The position numbers and the translations under genes are program-made. The notes beneath the pieces are model-generated. The model did no database searches. It had not been told where the DNA came from and saw only the letters and a list, made by a program, of their open reading frames with translations. Below are positions 45,121 through 55,234 of a DNA stretch of 64,000 nucleotides, piece by piece (position 1 is the stretch's first letter; every line of letters begins with the position of its first letter). The DNA is taken from the NCBI RefSeq assembly GCF_005938645.2, contig NZ_CP042171.1:1302001-1366000 (forward strand), given 5' to 3'. The DNA is from Pedobacter sp. KBS0701 (GTDB taxonomy: Bacteria; Bacteroidota; Bacteroidia; Sphingobacteriales; Sphingobacteriaceae).

Positions 45121-46389
45121 TTAATTTTCAAACAAATAACCACTATAAGCCAGTCCTTTGGCTACACTTTTAAAATTATCGCCAGAGTTTAGCGGAATAT
45201 GCGGGAATTTAGTTTTAAACAAGTTTTGGACTGCCGAAACCATTGATGTTCCTCCGGTTAAAAACAAACAGTCTATATCTCCCGGGTTGATTTTGTATGT
45301 TTCCATAAACTGATCCAGGTAAGTATCGATTTTGTTGATGTCTTTTTCGATGATGGAATTATACTGTTCGAGCGAAATATTTTCATCAATCTCAATTTCC
45401 ATATTGTTATAGTGGAAAGTAGAAACGAGTTGGTCAGAAAGTTCAATTTTTGTTTTCTCTATTGATCTGAACAAAGAATAACCCAGGTTATTTTCGATCA
45501 AGGTAATCAGGTTTTTGAATTTCGGATCGTTTCCAGAGTAATAATAATATTCCTCTATCTCTTTCTGAATTTTTAAGCCGTTAAAAAAGTTCATTTTATC
45601 CCAGGTGCAGATATTTGCAAAAAGCGACTTGGGAACATTTAAAACCTTGCCGGGTGTGGCCTCGTACATGGTGTTTTTTCCAAAATACGGTGTGCCTCTA
45701 TCCCACATAAATGCAGAATCAAGACTATCGCCACCAATATAAATTCCACCAGAAGCAATCATATCATTTTTACGGTCTTTACTGCCAACCTTATCTGGAT
45801 CGAGAATAAGGTAAGTGAAATCTGTTGTTCCTCCACCCAGATCGGCTACTAAAACACGCTCTTTCTTAGTAATGTTTTTTTCGTAGGCAAACGCAGCTCC
45901 AATAGGTTCAAACTGAAATCGGACATCGGTAAAACCAGCACTTTCTGCTGCCTTTTTTAACCTGGTTTGTGCCAGTGTATCTTTCATTGTATTATCATCA
46001 TCAAAGAAAACCGGGCGGCCTATTATGGCCTTGTGACATTCTTCACCAATAATCTGATCAGCCTTCATTTTTAAGTCTTTAAGAATTAAGGTTACCAGAT
46101 CTGAAGCTGTATATCTTTTATTATGAATACGGGTTTCGGTAAAAGTAGTTCTCGAGAGGATTTGTTTGATAGATTTGATAAAGCGGCCTTTCATACCATC
46201 GCTTAAATAAGCATCTATTGCTTTTTCGCCAACGATATGACTTTCGCCATCCACAAGACTTTTTACTTCTGTAAAATAAATCAATGAAGGGATAGAAATC
46301 GTGTCTACAATTTCTTTCTTTTCTTCATCATAAATAGAAAGTGCCGAATTGGTTGTTCCAAAATCGATTCCGTATAAAAACTTACTCAT
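45121..46389 (-). CDS. Hsp70-family protein, YegD-like (no substrate-binding domain)
   Basis: 422 residues comprising only an Hsp70/actin ATPase fold. Phosphate 1 loop IDFGTTNSA (about 9-17), connect and phosphate 2 VADLGGGTTDFTYL (about 186-199), adenosine motif CLFLTGGTSMVSAVQ (about 385-400). Compared with DnaK the C-terminal substrate-binding domain and lid are absent, as in YegD. Chaperone-like regulator or sensor role unknown. Divergent from the channel gene, 150 bp between starts. Confidence 0.88.
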   Translation of the reverse strand: MSKFLYGIDFGTTNSALSIYDEEKKEIVDTISIPSLIYFTEVKSLVDGESHIVGEKAIDAYLSDGMKGRFIKSIKQILSRTTFTETRIHNKRYTASDLVTLILKDLKMKADQIIGEECHKAIIGRPVFFDDDNTMKDTLAQTRLKKAAESAGFTDVRFQFEPIGAAFAYEKNITKKERVLVADLGGGTTDFTYLILDPDKVGSKDRKNDMIASGGIYIGGDSLDSAFMWDRGTPYFGKNTMYEATPGKVLNVPKSLFANICTWDKMNFFNGLKIQKEIEEYYYYSGNDPKFKNLITLIENNLGYSLFRSIEKTKIELSDQLVSTFHYNNMEIEIDENISLEQYNSIIEKDINKIDTYLDQFMETYKINPGDIDCLFLTGGTSMVSAVQNLFKTKFPHIPLNSGDNFKSVAKGLAYSGYLFEN

Positions 46390-46542
46390 GGTTTGCTATG
46401 CTGTGGTTGTCGGCTAAAATGGGGTTGCGAAAGTATTAAAAAAAAGCGAGGCCTGAAAGCTTTTTAAGGTTAAAATATCCCTTGTATATAAAACCTTATT
46501 CGCTATATTTAAAAAAACATTCACGCTTTAAATTAATCACAG

Positions 46543-47511
46543 TTGAAAACTACTATACCCTTTTTACTGGGCTTGATTTTCCAGCTTTTTTGTATCAACA
46601 CTGTTTCTTTAGCTCAAAAAAATATACCCGATACCGTAAAGACAGGGATTTATGTTACGAGCATCCATGATATTGATTTTAAAGATAAAGAATATACCAT
46701 TAATTTCTGGCTTTGGCTAAAGTATAAAAACAAGGAATTTAATTTTGCTGATAACCTGGAGATACCACAGGCCAAAACGGTCAGCAAATCATTTTCAACT
46801 ATAGATAGCAGTGGTAATGAAGTATATATGCTAATGAAGTTGCAGTGTGTAATGAAAGATTCCTGGTCGATCAATAATTTTCCATTCGACCATCAATTGC
46901 TGAGGCTTTCTGTAGAAAATTCACAATTTGATTCGGCAGCCCTGGTATTTGTTCCTGATACTTTAGGTAAGCAGTTTGATCCCCGGTTTACCCTACGCGG
47001 GTGGAATATCGACAGTTTAAAAACTTCTACAGCCAATAAAATTTATGAAACGGCTTTTGGCGATCCAGGCATAAAAGTGCCAAGAACAGAATATAGTAGT
47101 TATAAGGTGAGGATAGGGATTAGCAGAGATGCTTTTGGCCTGTTCTGGAAAATGTTTTTAGGCATGTATGTTGCTTTTTTTATTGCATATATGTGCTTTT
47201 ATATCCACGCAGACAGCATCGACTCGCGCTTTGGGCTAAGTGTAGGCTCTCTTTTTGCTGTAATTGGTAATAAATACATTATTGATGGTTCGCTCCCTGA
47301 ATCGACTACTTTTACCCTGGTAGATACTTTGCACGGAATTACCCTAGTATTTATTCTGATCGTTATCATCTTAACAGCCTTTTCTTTAAAATTGATCAAA
47401 AGAGGAGAGGAGAAAAAAGCCGAAAGGTTTGATCGGTTTTTCTCCTTATCTCTTTTAACCGTTTATCTTCTTGTCAATATTTTCTTTATTTTAAAGGCAA
47501 TAAATACTTAG
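46543..47511 (+). CDS. pentameric ligand-gated ion channel homologue (prokaryotic pLGIC)
   Basis: 322 residues. Signal peptide (about 1-24); an extracellular beta-sandwich (about 30-195) with IHDIDFKDKEYTINFWLWLK and the Cys-loop region SWSINNFPFDHQLLRLSVEN, containing the universal FPFD at about 113-116; then four membrane helices at about 200-221, 230-250, 258-284 and 299-320. The disulfide cysteines of animal receptors are absent, as in GLIC and ELIC. The start is TTG: an in-frame TAA stands six bases upstream, and the next Met is at residue 96. Ligand unknown. Confidence 0.82.
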   Translation: MKTTIPFLLGLIFQLFCINTVSLAQKNIPDTVKTGIYVTSIHDIDFKDKEYTINFWLWLKYKNKEFNFADNLEIPQAKTVSKSFSTIDSSGNEVYMLMKLQCVMKDSWSINNFPFDHQLLRLSVENSQFDSAALVFVPDTLGKQFDPRFTLRGWNIDSLKTSTANKIYETAFGDPGIKVPRTEYSSYKVRIGISRDAFGLFWKMFLGMYVAFFIAYMCFYIHADSIDSRFGLSVGSLFAVIGNKYIIDGSLPESTTFTLVDTLHGITLVFILIVIILTAFSLKLIKRGEEKKAERFDRFFSLSLLTVYLLVNIFFILKAINT

Positions 47512-47516
47512 GTTAT

Positions 47517-49610
47517 TTAAAATAACTCACTAGTACCCAAATGCGCATTTACAATGCGGGTAATCTGCTGGCCGAGTTCTTTGGCATTGCCAATACCTAC
47601 GCTTTTAAGCGCCGCCAGTTGGTCGGTGGTTCTGGGCATTTTTTCGGCAATAGAAAGTAATGCTAAATCAGACAGTACAGCATAATCCTGAGTGCCACGT
47701 TGCCGGGCTATTGTTTTGCGCCATTCAACCAGGTTTTTATAAACCTGAGGATTGGAAATCTCTTTTGGCTTAATGCTGGATTTAATCGGTTTTTTCTCTG
47801 GTTGTTTATTGCCAGCGGCATGCAAGGTATTGATATAATCTTTGATCGAAAAGGGGTTCCATGAAATCTTAAATAAATCCAGCTTGATCTGGAGTGCATC
47901 TTTACAGTCGTTTAAAACAGTAAGGAGTTTGTCAGAGTGTGTATCATTATAAAAGTTGATGGCCACAATTTTTGCCGTTAAGGCAATGAGCTGTTCCAGT
48001 TTTGGAATGAAATAATCTGACGCTTTCTGCAAACGTTCCATAAAAGCACTTTCATTTGCAGGATTTTCATTGGTACTTATTTTCGAGAACTCCTTTGTAA
48101 TGAAATTTCTGGCTACTTTAAAGATCTCATGTTGAAAGATCTGGTTTCCCTGTTCGTAAATAGATAAAAAAGCATTTTTCTCATCTTTATCGATCAGTTT
48201 GGAGCGCCCGAGTTTTTCCCAATCTTTGGCAATCAGCGAAAAATCCAGAAGCTCACGGATCAATCCCCACGCATATTGCTGCGTATAACGTGCCAGCAAA
48301 TCAGCGGTAGGTTTATCCTGGTGAGCCGCTTTTGTGAAACTGATCACTTTGGCGTCGGTAATGATATTTTCGTTAACCACAGGCGATTTTAGGATAAGCC
48401 CTTCCAGGCTTCTGCAACGGCTCAGTGCTACGTAAGCCTGTCCATGGGTAAATGCGGTGCTCACATCAACTATTGCCTGATCGAAGGTTAATCCCTGGCT
48501 TTTGTGCACGGTAATGGCCCAGGCCAGTTTAAATGGATATTGCGAGAAGGATCCGGTACTGGTTTCGTCGATTTTATTTTCTTCGTCACTCAGGCTATAT
48601 TTAACATTTTGCCAGATTTCTTTTTCTACTTCGATTTCCCTGCCACCGTTAGTGAAAGTTACTTTTATCGAATCTTGACTGATTGCGGTAATTTTTGCGG
48701 CTTTTCCGTTGTAGAATAGCTTTTTACCGGAAGAATCATTTTTAATAAAGATGACCTGTGCACCCAGCTTTAGCTGAAGTTTTTCATCGGTAGGATAGGC
48801 ATCTTTAGGGAAATCACCACTTACCTCCGCATTGAATTCGAAAATTTCTCCGGGCAATTTTTCTAAACAGCCCTGGTTAATTTCATTAACCAGTTGGTTG
48901 TGTGTGGTGAGCGTGATGTAATCATCTTTCCATTCCTGATCTAAAGATGGATCGTAACGTTCATTCAATTTGGCAAGAAGGCCGGCATCGAGACTGTTTT
49001 CCCGCATCCCGTTCAAAATATCGAGAAATGTGGGGTCTGATTGACGGTAAACTTTATCTAAGGTGAACGTAAGCATTGGCGTAGACCTGAAAATCAGGCT
49101 ATCGAAAAAGTAGGGGCTGGAATAATAACTACCCAGGATATGCCAGGCATCGTGAAAAATAGGAGAGAGTTGGTACAGATCACCGATCATTAACACCTGA
49201 ACGCCACCAAAAGGACGGTTAGAGCCTTTAACACGCTTTAAAGTACGGTCTACAAAGTCAATCAGATCAACCCTAACCATACTAATCTCATCAATGATCA
49301 ATAAATCAAGGCAGCGTAAGAGTCTTGTTTTTTCGTCTGAATATTTAAAATTACTTTCAGCGTTTTCATCAACAACCGGAACCAGGGGGCCGAAAGGAAT
49401 TTGAAAAAAGGAGTGGAGCGTTACGCCACCAGCATTTATTGCCGCAACAGCGGTAGGTGCAACAATGGCAAAATTCTTTTTTGTGGTATCCCTAATCTTG
49501 CGTAGCAGGGTAGTTTTACCGGTTCCAGCTTTACCGGTTAAAAAAACAGGCTGATTGGTGGTGGCTAAAAAATCCAGAAGAAGTTGGTTGTCCGGGTCGG
49601 GCGTATTCAT
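47517..49610 (-). CDS. PIF1/RecD2-like superfamily 1 helicase with C-terminal HRDC domain
   Basis: 697 residues. Walker A GKAGTGKTT (about 26-34), Walker B LLIIDEISMV (about 102-111), motif III GDLYQLSP, motif V/VI region AITVHKSQGLTFD and YVALSRCRSLEGL. The region about 440-600 is helical, and the C-terminal end (about 625-690) is HRDC-like (LVEWRKTIARQRGTQDYAVL ... LAALKSVGIGNAKELG). 5'-3' DNA helicase of the PIF1 type, probably involved in replication or repair. It converges with the channel gene, six bases apart. Confidence 0.88.
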   Translation of the reverse strand: MNTPDPDNQLLLDFLATTNQPVFLTGKAGTGKTTLLRKIRDTTKKNFAIVAPTAVAAINAGGVTLHSFFQIPFGPLVPVVDENAESNFKYSDEKTRLLRCLDLLIIDEISMVRVDLIDFVDRTLKRVKGSNRPFGGVQVLMIGDLYQLSPIFHDAWHILGSYYSSPYFFDSLIFRSTPMLTFTLDKVYRQSDPTFLDILNGMRENSLDAGLLAKLNERYDPSLDQEWKDDYITLTTHNQLVNEINQGCLEKLPGEIFEFNAEVSGDFPKDAYPTDEKLQLKLGAQVIFIKNDSSGKKLFYNGKAAKITAISQDSIKVTFTNGGREIEVEKEIWQNVKYSLSDEENKIDETSTGSFSQYPFKLAWAITVHKSQGLTFDQAIVDVSTAFTHGQAYVALSRCRSLEGLILKSPVVNENIITDAKVISFTKAAHQDKPTADLLARYTQQYAWGLIRELLDFSLIAKDWEKLGRSKLIDKDEKNAFLSIYEQGNQIFQHEIFKVARNFITKEFSKISTNENPANESAFMERLQKASDYFIPKLEQLIALTAKIVAINFYNDTHSDKLLTVLNDCKDALQIKLDLFKISWNPFSIKDYINTLHAAGNKQPEKKPIKSSIKPKEISNPQVYKNLVEWRKTIARQRGTQDYAVLSDLALLSIAEKMPRTTDQLAALKSVGIGNAKELGQQITRIVNAHLGTSELF

Positions 49611-49835
49611 ATCAATTACAAAATTAACCTATTCGAAATTGATTTGAGGGCAGGTAAGCAGGCGTTTTATCAACATTTTTTAATCGGAAACGAGGCTCAA
49701 TAAAATGAAAATTAAAATTAAGCGCTTGAAAATGAGTTTATATTCTTTCTTTTTATAAAAAATGGTTAAAACATTTTCCTAATTTCAATTCAAATTTGTA
49801 ACATTGCACTCGCAAAAAAGGAATACCTTTTTTCC

Positions 49836-49909
49836 GGGCCTATAGCTCAGCTGGTTAGAGTAGAAGACTCATAATCTTTTGGTCCCTGGTTCGAGCCCAG
49901 GTGGGCCCA
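49836..49909 (+). tRNA. tRNA with CAT anticodon (elongator Met or Ile2)
   Basis: 74-nt cloverleaf: acceptor GGGCCTA with TGGGCCC, discriminator A, D-arm AGCTCAGCTGGTTAGAG, anticodon loop CTCATAA, variable TTGGTC, T-arm CTGGTTCGAGCCCAG. CAT serves elongator Met or, after lysidine modification, Ile. The variable region resembles E. coli Ile2, so the identity is left open. Not initiator-like (acceptor first pair is G-C). Confidence 0.9.
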
Positions 49910-49912
49910 CTG

Positions 49913-49952
49913 AAAAAAACCGTCAAACGAAGAAATTCGGTGACGGTTTTTT
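49913..49952 (+). terminator. terminator after the CAT tRNA
   Basis: AAACCGTCA at about 49917-49925 pairs with TGACGGTTT 49941-49949, with an inner CGAA/TTCG pair and a run of T after it. Four bases past the tRNA. Confidence 0.85.
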
Positions 49953-49981
49953 GTTTTTCTGGGGGCCGATTACCAATTGGT

Positions 49982-52402
49982 TTATTTGATAGTAATTGGC
50001 AATGATGCAGAAGTTAAGCCATCTGCTGTTGCTGTTATGATTACTTTACCTGGTTTATTTTTAGCACCAATAATTGCCAGGGCCAAGCCATTGAATGCTT
50101 TACGATGATCGGCTTTGAACGATTCGTGGCTGGTTTGGCTTCCATTATCAACACCTGCCAGGAAGCTATCCGCTCCTGATAATTTGAATTTGACATCATT
50201 ATCAGCATTCGGGACCATTATGCCATTCTTATCTACAATTTTAACCGTGATAAAAGAAAGATCATGATCGTTTGAACGTATGATGCTCCTGTCTGCACTT
50301 AATTCTATCCTGGCAGGTGGACCTGCAGTTTTAACTTCGGTAGTTAACACCACTTTGCCATTTTTGCGCGATATGGCTTTTAAGGTACCCGGCTCATAGT
50401 TTACTTTCCAGGCAATGTGCAGATCGTCGCCCTGTTTTGATTTTGTACCTAATGATTTGCCGTTCAAAAACAGTTCAACTTCATCGGCATTACTGTAATA
50501 GGCCCAAACATCAACTACTTTACCAGCTTCCCAGTTCCAGTGTGGTAATAAGTGGAGCACTGTTTTATTGGTCCATTCACCCTGGTACATATAATAAACA
50601 TCCTTAGGGAATCCCGCCAGATCTACTATCCCGAAGTATGAACTGCGGGATGGCCATTGGTAAGGCCATGGTTCGCCTATATAATCGAACCCGGTCCAGA
50701 TGAACTGGCCGGACAGAAAAGCATATTTTTTATATATTTTCCAGGTTTCCTCGTGGGTATGACCCCAGGGTGCCGAAATATTATCATAAGCGTTAACGGT
50801 ATTATCGGCATTCATGGTCCATCTTACCTTTTTACCATTAACTACCCCGCCTCCCGGCCATCGTTTAATGGTATCGGGCGAAGTATTATAAACACCGCGG
50901 CTTTCCAGCGCCGAAGCAGTTTCGGTACCAATGAATTTTTTGCCGGGGTAGTCCTTCTGGAAAGTGGCCAGTTTATCGTTATGGTAATTGTAGCCTAACA
51001 AGTCAACAGCGCCTGATTCAACAATTTTATTGCCAGGGCCGGGTTCATTATTGCCGGTAGTGATTGGCCTTGTGGTATCCAGTTTGTGGATGATACCGGC
51101 AAGCTCACGGGCTATACGTGTCGCACTGGTATCTCTTTGCTCGGGTATTTCATTTCCAATACTCCATATCATCACCGATGGGTGATTCCTGTCGCGCAGT
51201 ATCTGATCGGTCAGGTCGCGTTTGTGCCATTCATTAAAGAAAAGATGAGAATCGAACTGAGGCCTCTTATGAATCTGCCATACGTCAAATGCTTCGTCCA
51301 TAATAATCAGGCCCATGCGGTCTGCAAGGTCTAAAAACGCTGGTGCGGGTGGGTTGTGGGAGGTGCGTATCGCATTAACGCCCATTTCCTTTAATATTTT
51401 AAACTGCCTTTCCAGCGCATGCACATTAAATGCAGTGCCCAGCGCGCCCAGGTCATGGTGTTGGCAAACGCCATTTATTTTCATGTAAACACCGTTCAGG
51501 CTGAAACCTTTATCTATATCAAAATTGAAATAACGGATACCAAGCGGTGTTTCATACTGATCAACCACTACATTATTCACCAATATTTTAGTTTGTACTT
51601 TATACAGGAACGGTTTGTTAACCGACCATAATACCGGGTTATTAACACCGAAATTTTGGCTTACAGTAGTAACCGTATCCTTTAAATTAACGCCGTTAAG
51701 GGTTTTGCTTGCTACTACTTTACCATTGGCATAAATGCTGCTGACAACAGTAGCAAGTTTAGTATTGCCTGCCGCGTTTTTTATGCTAACGCTCAGGTTA
51801 ACATCGGCATGGCTGGCGCTTACCTTTGGTGTGGTTACAAAAGTACCCCAGTGGTTAACGGCAATTTTGTTGGTGCGTATCAGCCAAACATTGCGGTAAA
51901 TGCCCGAACCGGAATACCAGCGGGAATTTGGCTGTAAAGAATTATCAGCCTTTACAGCGATCACATTTTTACCGCCATAATTTAAATATGGCGTAAGTTC
52001 ATATCTGAAACTGATATAACCGTTTGGTCTGTAACCTAAATGATGGCCGTTTATCCACACATCGCTTTTTTGATAAACACCGTCAAAAGCAATATAGATT
52101 AATTTGTCTTTATCAGTTTGCGGAACGGTAAAGCTTTTACGGTACCAGCCTATACCGCCTGGTAAAGCGCCGCCTTCCACAGTAGCGGGGTTTTCTTTTT
52201 TAAATTCTCCCTCTATGCTCCAGTCATGAGGTAAATTTAATTTTCGCCAGCCGGCATCATTAAAATCAACATTTTGGCCGTTTGGTACGTCGCCCAGGTT
52301 AAAGGTCCAGTTTTGATCAAAATCCAAAACCAATCGTCCGCTTTGCGCATGCAAAGCAGGTGATAAACTGATCAGGATAAACAAGTAAAATAATTTTTTC
52401 AT
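49982..52402 (-). CDS. glycoside hydrolase family 2 beta-galactosidase
   Basis: 806 residues with signal peptide (about 1-19). GH2 N domain (about 25-190: WRKLNLPHDWSIEGEF, IGWYRKSF, DVWINGHHLGYRPNGY), immunoglobulin-like domain, TIM barrel (about 300-600) with GVNAIRTSHNPP, acid/base Glu in IWSIGNEIPEQ, and nucleophile Glu in FIGTETASA. The end has a DUF4982-like and an Ig-like domain (about 690-800). Secreted or surface exo-galactosidase acting on beta-galactosides. No SusCD or regulator adjoins it, so it is not in a classical locus. Confidence 0.9.
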   Translation of the reverse strand: MKKLFYLFILISLSPALHAQSGRLVLDFDQNWTFNLGDVPNGQNVDFNDAGWRKLNLPHDWSIEGEFKKENPATVEGGALPGGIGWYRKSFTVPQTDKDKLIYIAFDGVYQKSDVWINGHHLGYRPNGYISFRYELTPYLNYGGKNVIAVKADNSLQPNSRWYSGSGIYRNVWLIRTNKIAVNHWGTFVTTPKVSASHADVNLSVSIKNAAGNTKLATVVSSIYANGKVVASKTLNGVNLKDTVTTVSQNFGVNNPVLWSVNKPFLYKVQTKILVNNVVVDQYETPLGIRYFNFDIDKGFSLNGVYMKINGVCQHHDLGALGTAFNVHALERQFKILKEMGVNAIRTSHNPPAPAFLDLADRMGLIIMDEAFDVWQIHKRPQFDSHLFFNEWHKRDLTDQILRDRNHPSVMIWSIGNEIPEQRDTSATRIARELAGIIHKLDTTRPITTGNNEPGPGNKIVESGAVDLLGYNYHNDKLATFQKDYPGKKFIGTETASALESRGVYNTSPDTIKRWPGGGVVNGKKVRWTMNADNTVNAYDNISAPWGHTHEETWKIYKKYAFLSGQFIWTGFDYIGEPWPYQWPSRSSYFGIVDLAGFPKDVYYMYQGEWTNKTVLHLLPHWNWEAGKVVDVWAYYSNADEVELFLNGKSLGTKSKQGDDLHIAWKVNYEPGTLKAISRKNGKVVLTTEVKTAGPPARIELSADRSIIRSNDHDLSFITVKIVDKNGIMVPNADNDVKFKLSGADSFLAGVDNGSQTSHESFKADHRKAFNGLALAIIGAKNKPGKVIITATADGLTSASLPITIK

Positions 52403-52829
52403 TTTGGTTAGAAATAATTATTAAATGTATCTATAACGTTTATTTATAACAAGTAATTCAGCGTAAATTATGTGTTATATTGGATATTGCGGTCCCTTGC
52501 TTAACCACCGTGTCCTGAGAAACAGAAATATCAATTCCGTATCGCTATGACCAAGCCAATTTGCTGATATCAAACATGTTTATAACATTTAGCTACACAG
52601 ATCGGTGCTCTACACCCTAAGGGATTGTATCGTCAAGCCTTACGGATTTTCCAGATAGGCTGCCGATGTAACGTGATTATGCACGCTCCATGGTCGATGC
52701 CTCCATAGTTTCTGGCTACAGGTTTGGGTAACTGAAAATTCTGGTGAGATGAAGTTTGAAATTAATGTTGAAAAAGTTAATTTAGAGCACATTACGGATG
52801 CTTCTATCCCTTAAGAATAAACCAAATAA
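52403..52829. other. intergenic stretch, no supported gene
   Basis: 427 bases between the GH2 gene start and the DinB-like gene. A 21-codon frame at 52749-52814 (MKFEINVEKVNLEHITDASI) is open and lies in the DinB direction, but is too short to support. Otherwise nothing seen. Confidence 0.35.
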
Positions 52830-53303
52830 ATGATTAATGTACATTTTGAATGTGAAATTTTAAGAGCCAGCAGGACCAGGCTATTGCAGTTAATTGAAAC
52901 GAGTGATGATGAAATATTATTTAAAATTCCAGCAGGTTTTAACAATAATATAATCTGGCAAATTGGTCATTGTATCACTTCTCAACAGCGGCACATGTAT
53001 ATGCGTAGTGGATTACCGATGTATATCTCAAAAGAATTCATGGAATCCTTTAAAATTGGATCTTCTCCACGTTCCTGGAAAATTAATCCGAGTGTTAATG
53101 AGGTGAAACGTTTATTGATTGATACCGTTAACCACCTTGAATCCGACTTGGGATCCGGTTTATTTGTGAACTATGAGTCTTTTGAGTTACCCATCGGATT
53201 TCAAGTGAAAAATCATATCGAGGCACTACAAGCCGCTAACTATCACGAAGCAGAGCATAGTGGAAAGATTTTTACTTACTTGAATCTGTTAATTAAAGAA
53301 TAA
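52830..53303 (+). CDS. DinB-like four-helix-bundle protein
   Basis: 157 residues. The DinB metal triad is recognisable: His47 in WQIGHCITSQQ, and His139 and His143 in NYHEAEHSGK. The core LLQLIETSDDEILF begins the bundle. DinB-family members are thiol-dependent or metal-dependent transferases of unclear substrate. Followed by a region with a decayed TlpA gene. Confidence 0.82.
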   Translation: MINVHFECEILRASRTRLLQLIETSDDEILFKIPAGFNNNIIWQIGHCITSQQRHMYMRSGLPMYISKEFMESFKIGSSPRSWKINPSVNEVKRLLIDTVNHLESDLGSGLFVNYESFELPIGFQVKNHIEALQAANYHEAEHSGKIFTYLNLLIKE

Positions 53304-53515
53304 TTACATCAATGACCACACGCTTTCGCCTCATTACTACGAACGATCACAGCCGTCATTATCACCTAATACCACGACAGGAAACCCGCTGCAACTGGGT
53401 TCAAATAATCTGTACGTATATTTGTGATCACTGATTTTTTCAATGTGATACGTTTTTAGTATAGGAAGCTGTTTCAAAAATCAATGATCCAACCGCGTTT
53501 ATACTGAGCGCATAC

Positions 53516-53904
53516 TTAATGTATATCTAAGCTGTGGTTCGCTTGGTAGTGACCACTTATTAATTCAGTGAGCTTTTTAGTTAACTCTATACCTCTTAAA
53601 TCTTTCGCAACGATGTTTCCCTTGGGATCAATCAATAAAGAACCTGGAATTGCCAGTATTCCGTAATATGTAGCAAGTTCTCCATTCCAGGTTTTCAAGT
53701 CAACCAGCTGCGTTCAGGACATTTTTAGCGCGGCTAATGCATGTAGCCATTCATCACGACTGTCGTCCAGGGAAATGCTTAAAATGGTAAAATTTTGATC
53801 CTTAAAAGTATTGCTTTTGTTCCACCTTTATTATAGGAAACGGGCTGCGAAAAACTATACTTCGTTAAAAGCAAAAAGAATGTGAGACAAAATAATCTGA
53901 ACAT
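53516..53904 (-). pseudogene. decayed TlpA/thioredoxin-family gene
   Basis: Pieces in order on the minus strand: a signal peptide from ATG 53904 (MFRLFCLTFFLLLTKYSFSQ), a frame change and deletion, then DQNFTILSISLDDSRDEWLH, an in-frame TGA where relatives have TGG (Trp), and the conserved end TQLVDLKTWNGELATYYG ... IPGSLLIDPKGNIVAKDLRG. The CxxC region is lost. The last 60 codons remain open but are not likely to be expressed alone. The intact relatives are TlpA/ResA redox proteins. Confidence 0.7.
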
Positions 53905-54076
53905 ATTTTAATTTAAATCCGAAACTTTTATAAAGTAGGAAAATCGAATAACATGTGAAATTTTTTAACTAAAATTAACAGTATTAATAAAGGTATGCAT
54001 ATTGGAAGAAGTTAAAATATGATCTGTTCAAGTTGGATGCCTTTACGCCATTGTTTCAAAAAATACAATTTGTAGG

Positions 54077-55234
54077 TTACGCCTTAGCTTTCACGGATTT
54101 CAAAAACATGAAACCCACTACACCCGATAGGATTGAAGCCGTTAAAATCGCAAACTTCGCTTCCGAAACATGGAGCACTTCGCTAAAAGAGAGCAGGGCA
54201 ATAAAAATCGACATGGTAAAACCAATTCCGGCGAGCATGCCCAAACCTAAGATGTGTTTCCAGCCTGCCCCGGTGGGTAAATCGGCCCATTTCAGTTTCA
54301 CGGCAAGCCAGCTGAAAAAGGTTACACCTATAGTTTTTCCTACAAATAAACCTACGATAATGCCGAGGCCCAGAGGAGAAACCAGTCCCGTAAGCATTTC
54401 TTTTTGGAAAGCGATATTGGTATTCGCCAGTGCGAAAACCGGCATAATGAGGTAATTTACGGGGATGGTTAAAAAATGCTCCAGTTTTTCCAATGGCGAT
54501 TCGATGTCTGTTTCGTTGGTGGGGATGGTGAAAGCCAGTAATACACCTGCAATGGTGGCATGTATGCCCGAGTGGTGAATGAAATACCAGAGAAATATTC
54601 CGGGGATGAGATAGAATACAAGTTTCTTTACGCCGAAATAGTTCATTAAGCTTAAAATAACGAGGATACCTCCTGCCATAGCCAGGTATACGAAATGAAT
54701 CTGGTTGGTATAAAAGATTGCGATCACGAGAATGGCACCTAAATCATCCACAATGGCCAGCGCAGCCAGGAATATTTTTAAACTGGTGGGTACGCTTTTA
54801 CCTAACATGGCGATAATGGCGAGGGCAAAGGCAATGTCGGTGGCCATGGGGATACCCCAGCCTCCGGCGGTTTCTGTACCTTTATTAAATACCGAATAAA
54901 TTAAAGCGGGAAAAAGCATGCCGCCCAGTGCTGCAATTACAGGCAGTGCTGCACTTTTCATGGAAGAGAGTTCGCCTTCTACCAGTTCGCGTTTGATTTC
55001 GAGTCCGACTAAGAGGAAGAATATAGCCATTAAGGCATCGTTTATCCACGCTAAAATGCTGTAGCTAATGGTGCCAAAGCCGATTTTTGTGGCTAAAAAG
55101 ATTTCGAAACTTTCTTTTGAAGCAGTATTGGCTATAAGTAAGGAAATGGCCACGCAGATCAATAATAAAAAACCACCTACTTGTCCGGAGCGAAAGAAAC
55201 GCTGAAATACTTCTAGATTGATGAGTTTAGCCAT
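54077..55234 (-). CDS. nhaA: Na+/H+ antiporter NhaA
   Basis: 385 residues, about eleven or twelve membrane segments. Signature stretches: SFEIFLATKIGF, MAIFFLLVGLEIKRELVEGEL, ALPVIAALGGM, GIPMATDIAFALAIIAMLG and IVDDLGAILVIAIFYT with the paired Asp that bind sodium, and GIGFTMSIFIALLSF near the end. Uses the proton gradient to expel sodium. Monocistronic between decayed tlpA and a repeat region. Confidence 0.95.
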   Translation of the reverse strand: MAKLINLEVFQRFFRSGQVGGFLLLICVAISLLIANTASKESFEIFLATKIGFGTISYSILAWINDALMAIFFLLVGLEIKRELVEGELSSMKSAALPVIAALGGMLFPALIYSVFNKGTETAGGWGIPMATDIAFALAIIAMLGKSVPTSLKIFLAALAIVDDLGAILVIAIFYTNQIHFVYLAMAGGILVILSLMNYFGVKKLVFYLIPGIFLWYFIHHSGIHATIAGVLLAFTIPTNETDIESPLEKLEHFLTIPVNYLIMPVFALANTNIAFQKEMLTGLVSPLGLGIIVGLFVGKTIGVTFFSWLAVKLKWADLPTGAGWKHILGLGMLAGIGFTMSIFIALLSFSEVLHVSEAKFAILTASILSGVVGFMFLKSVKAKA

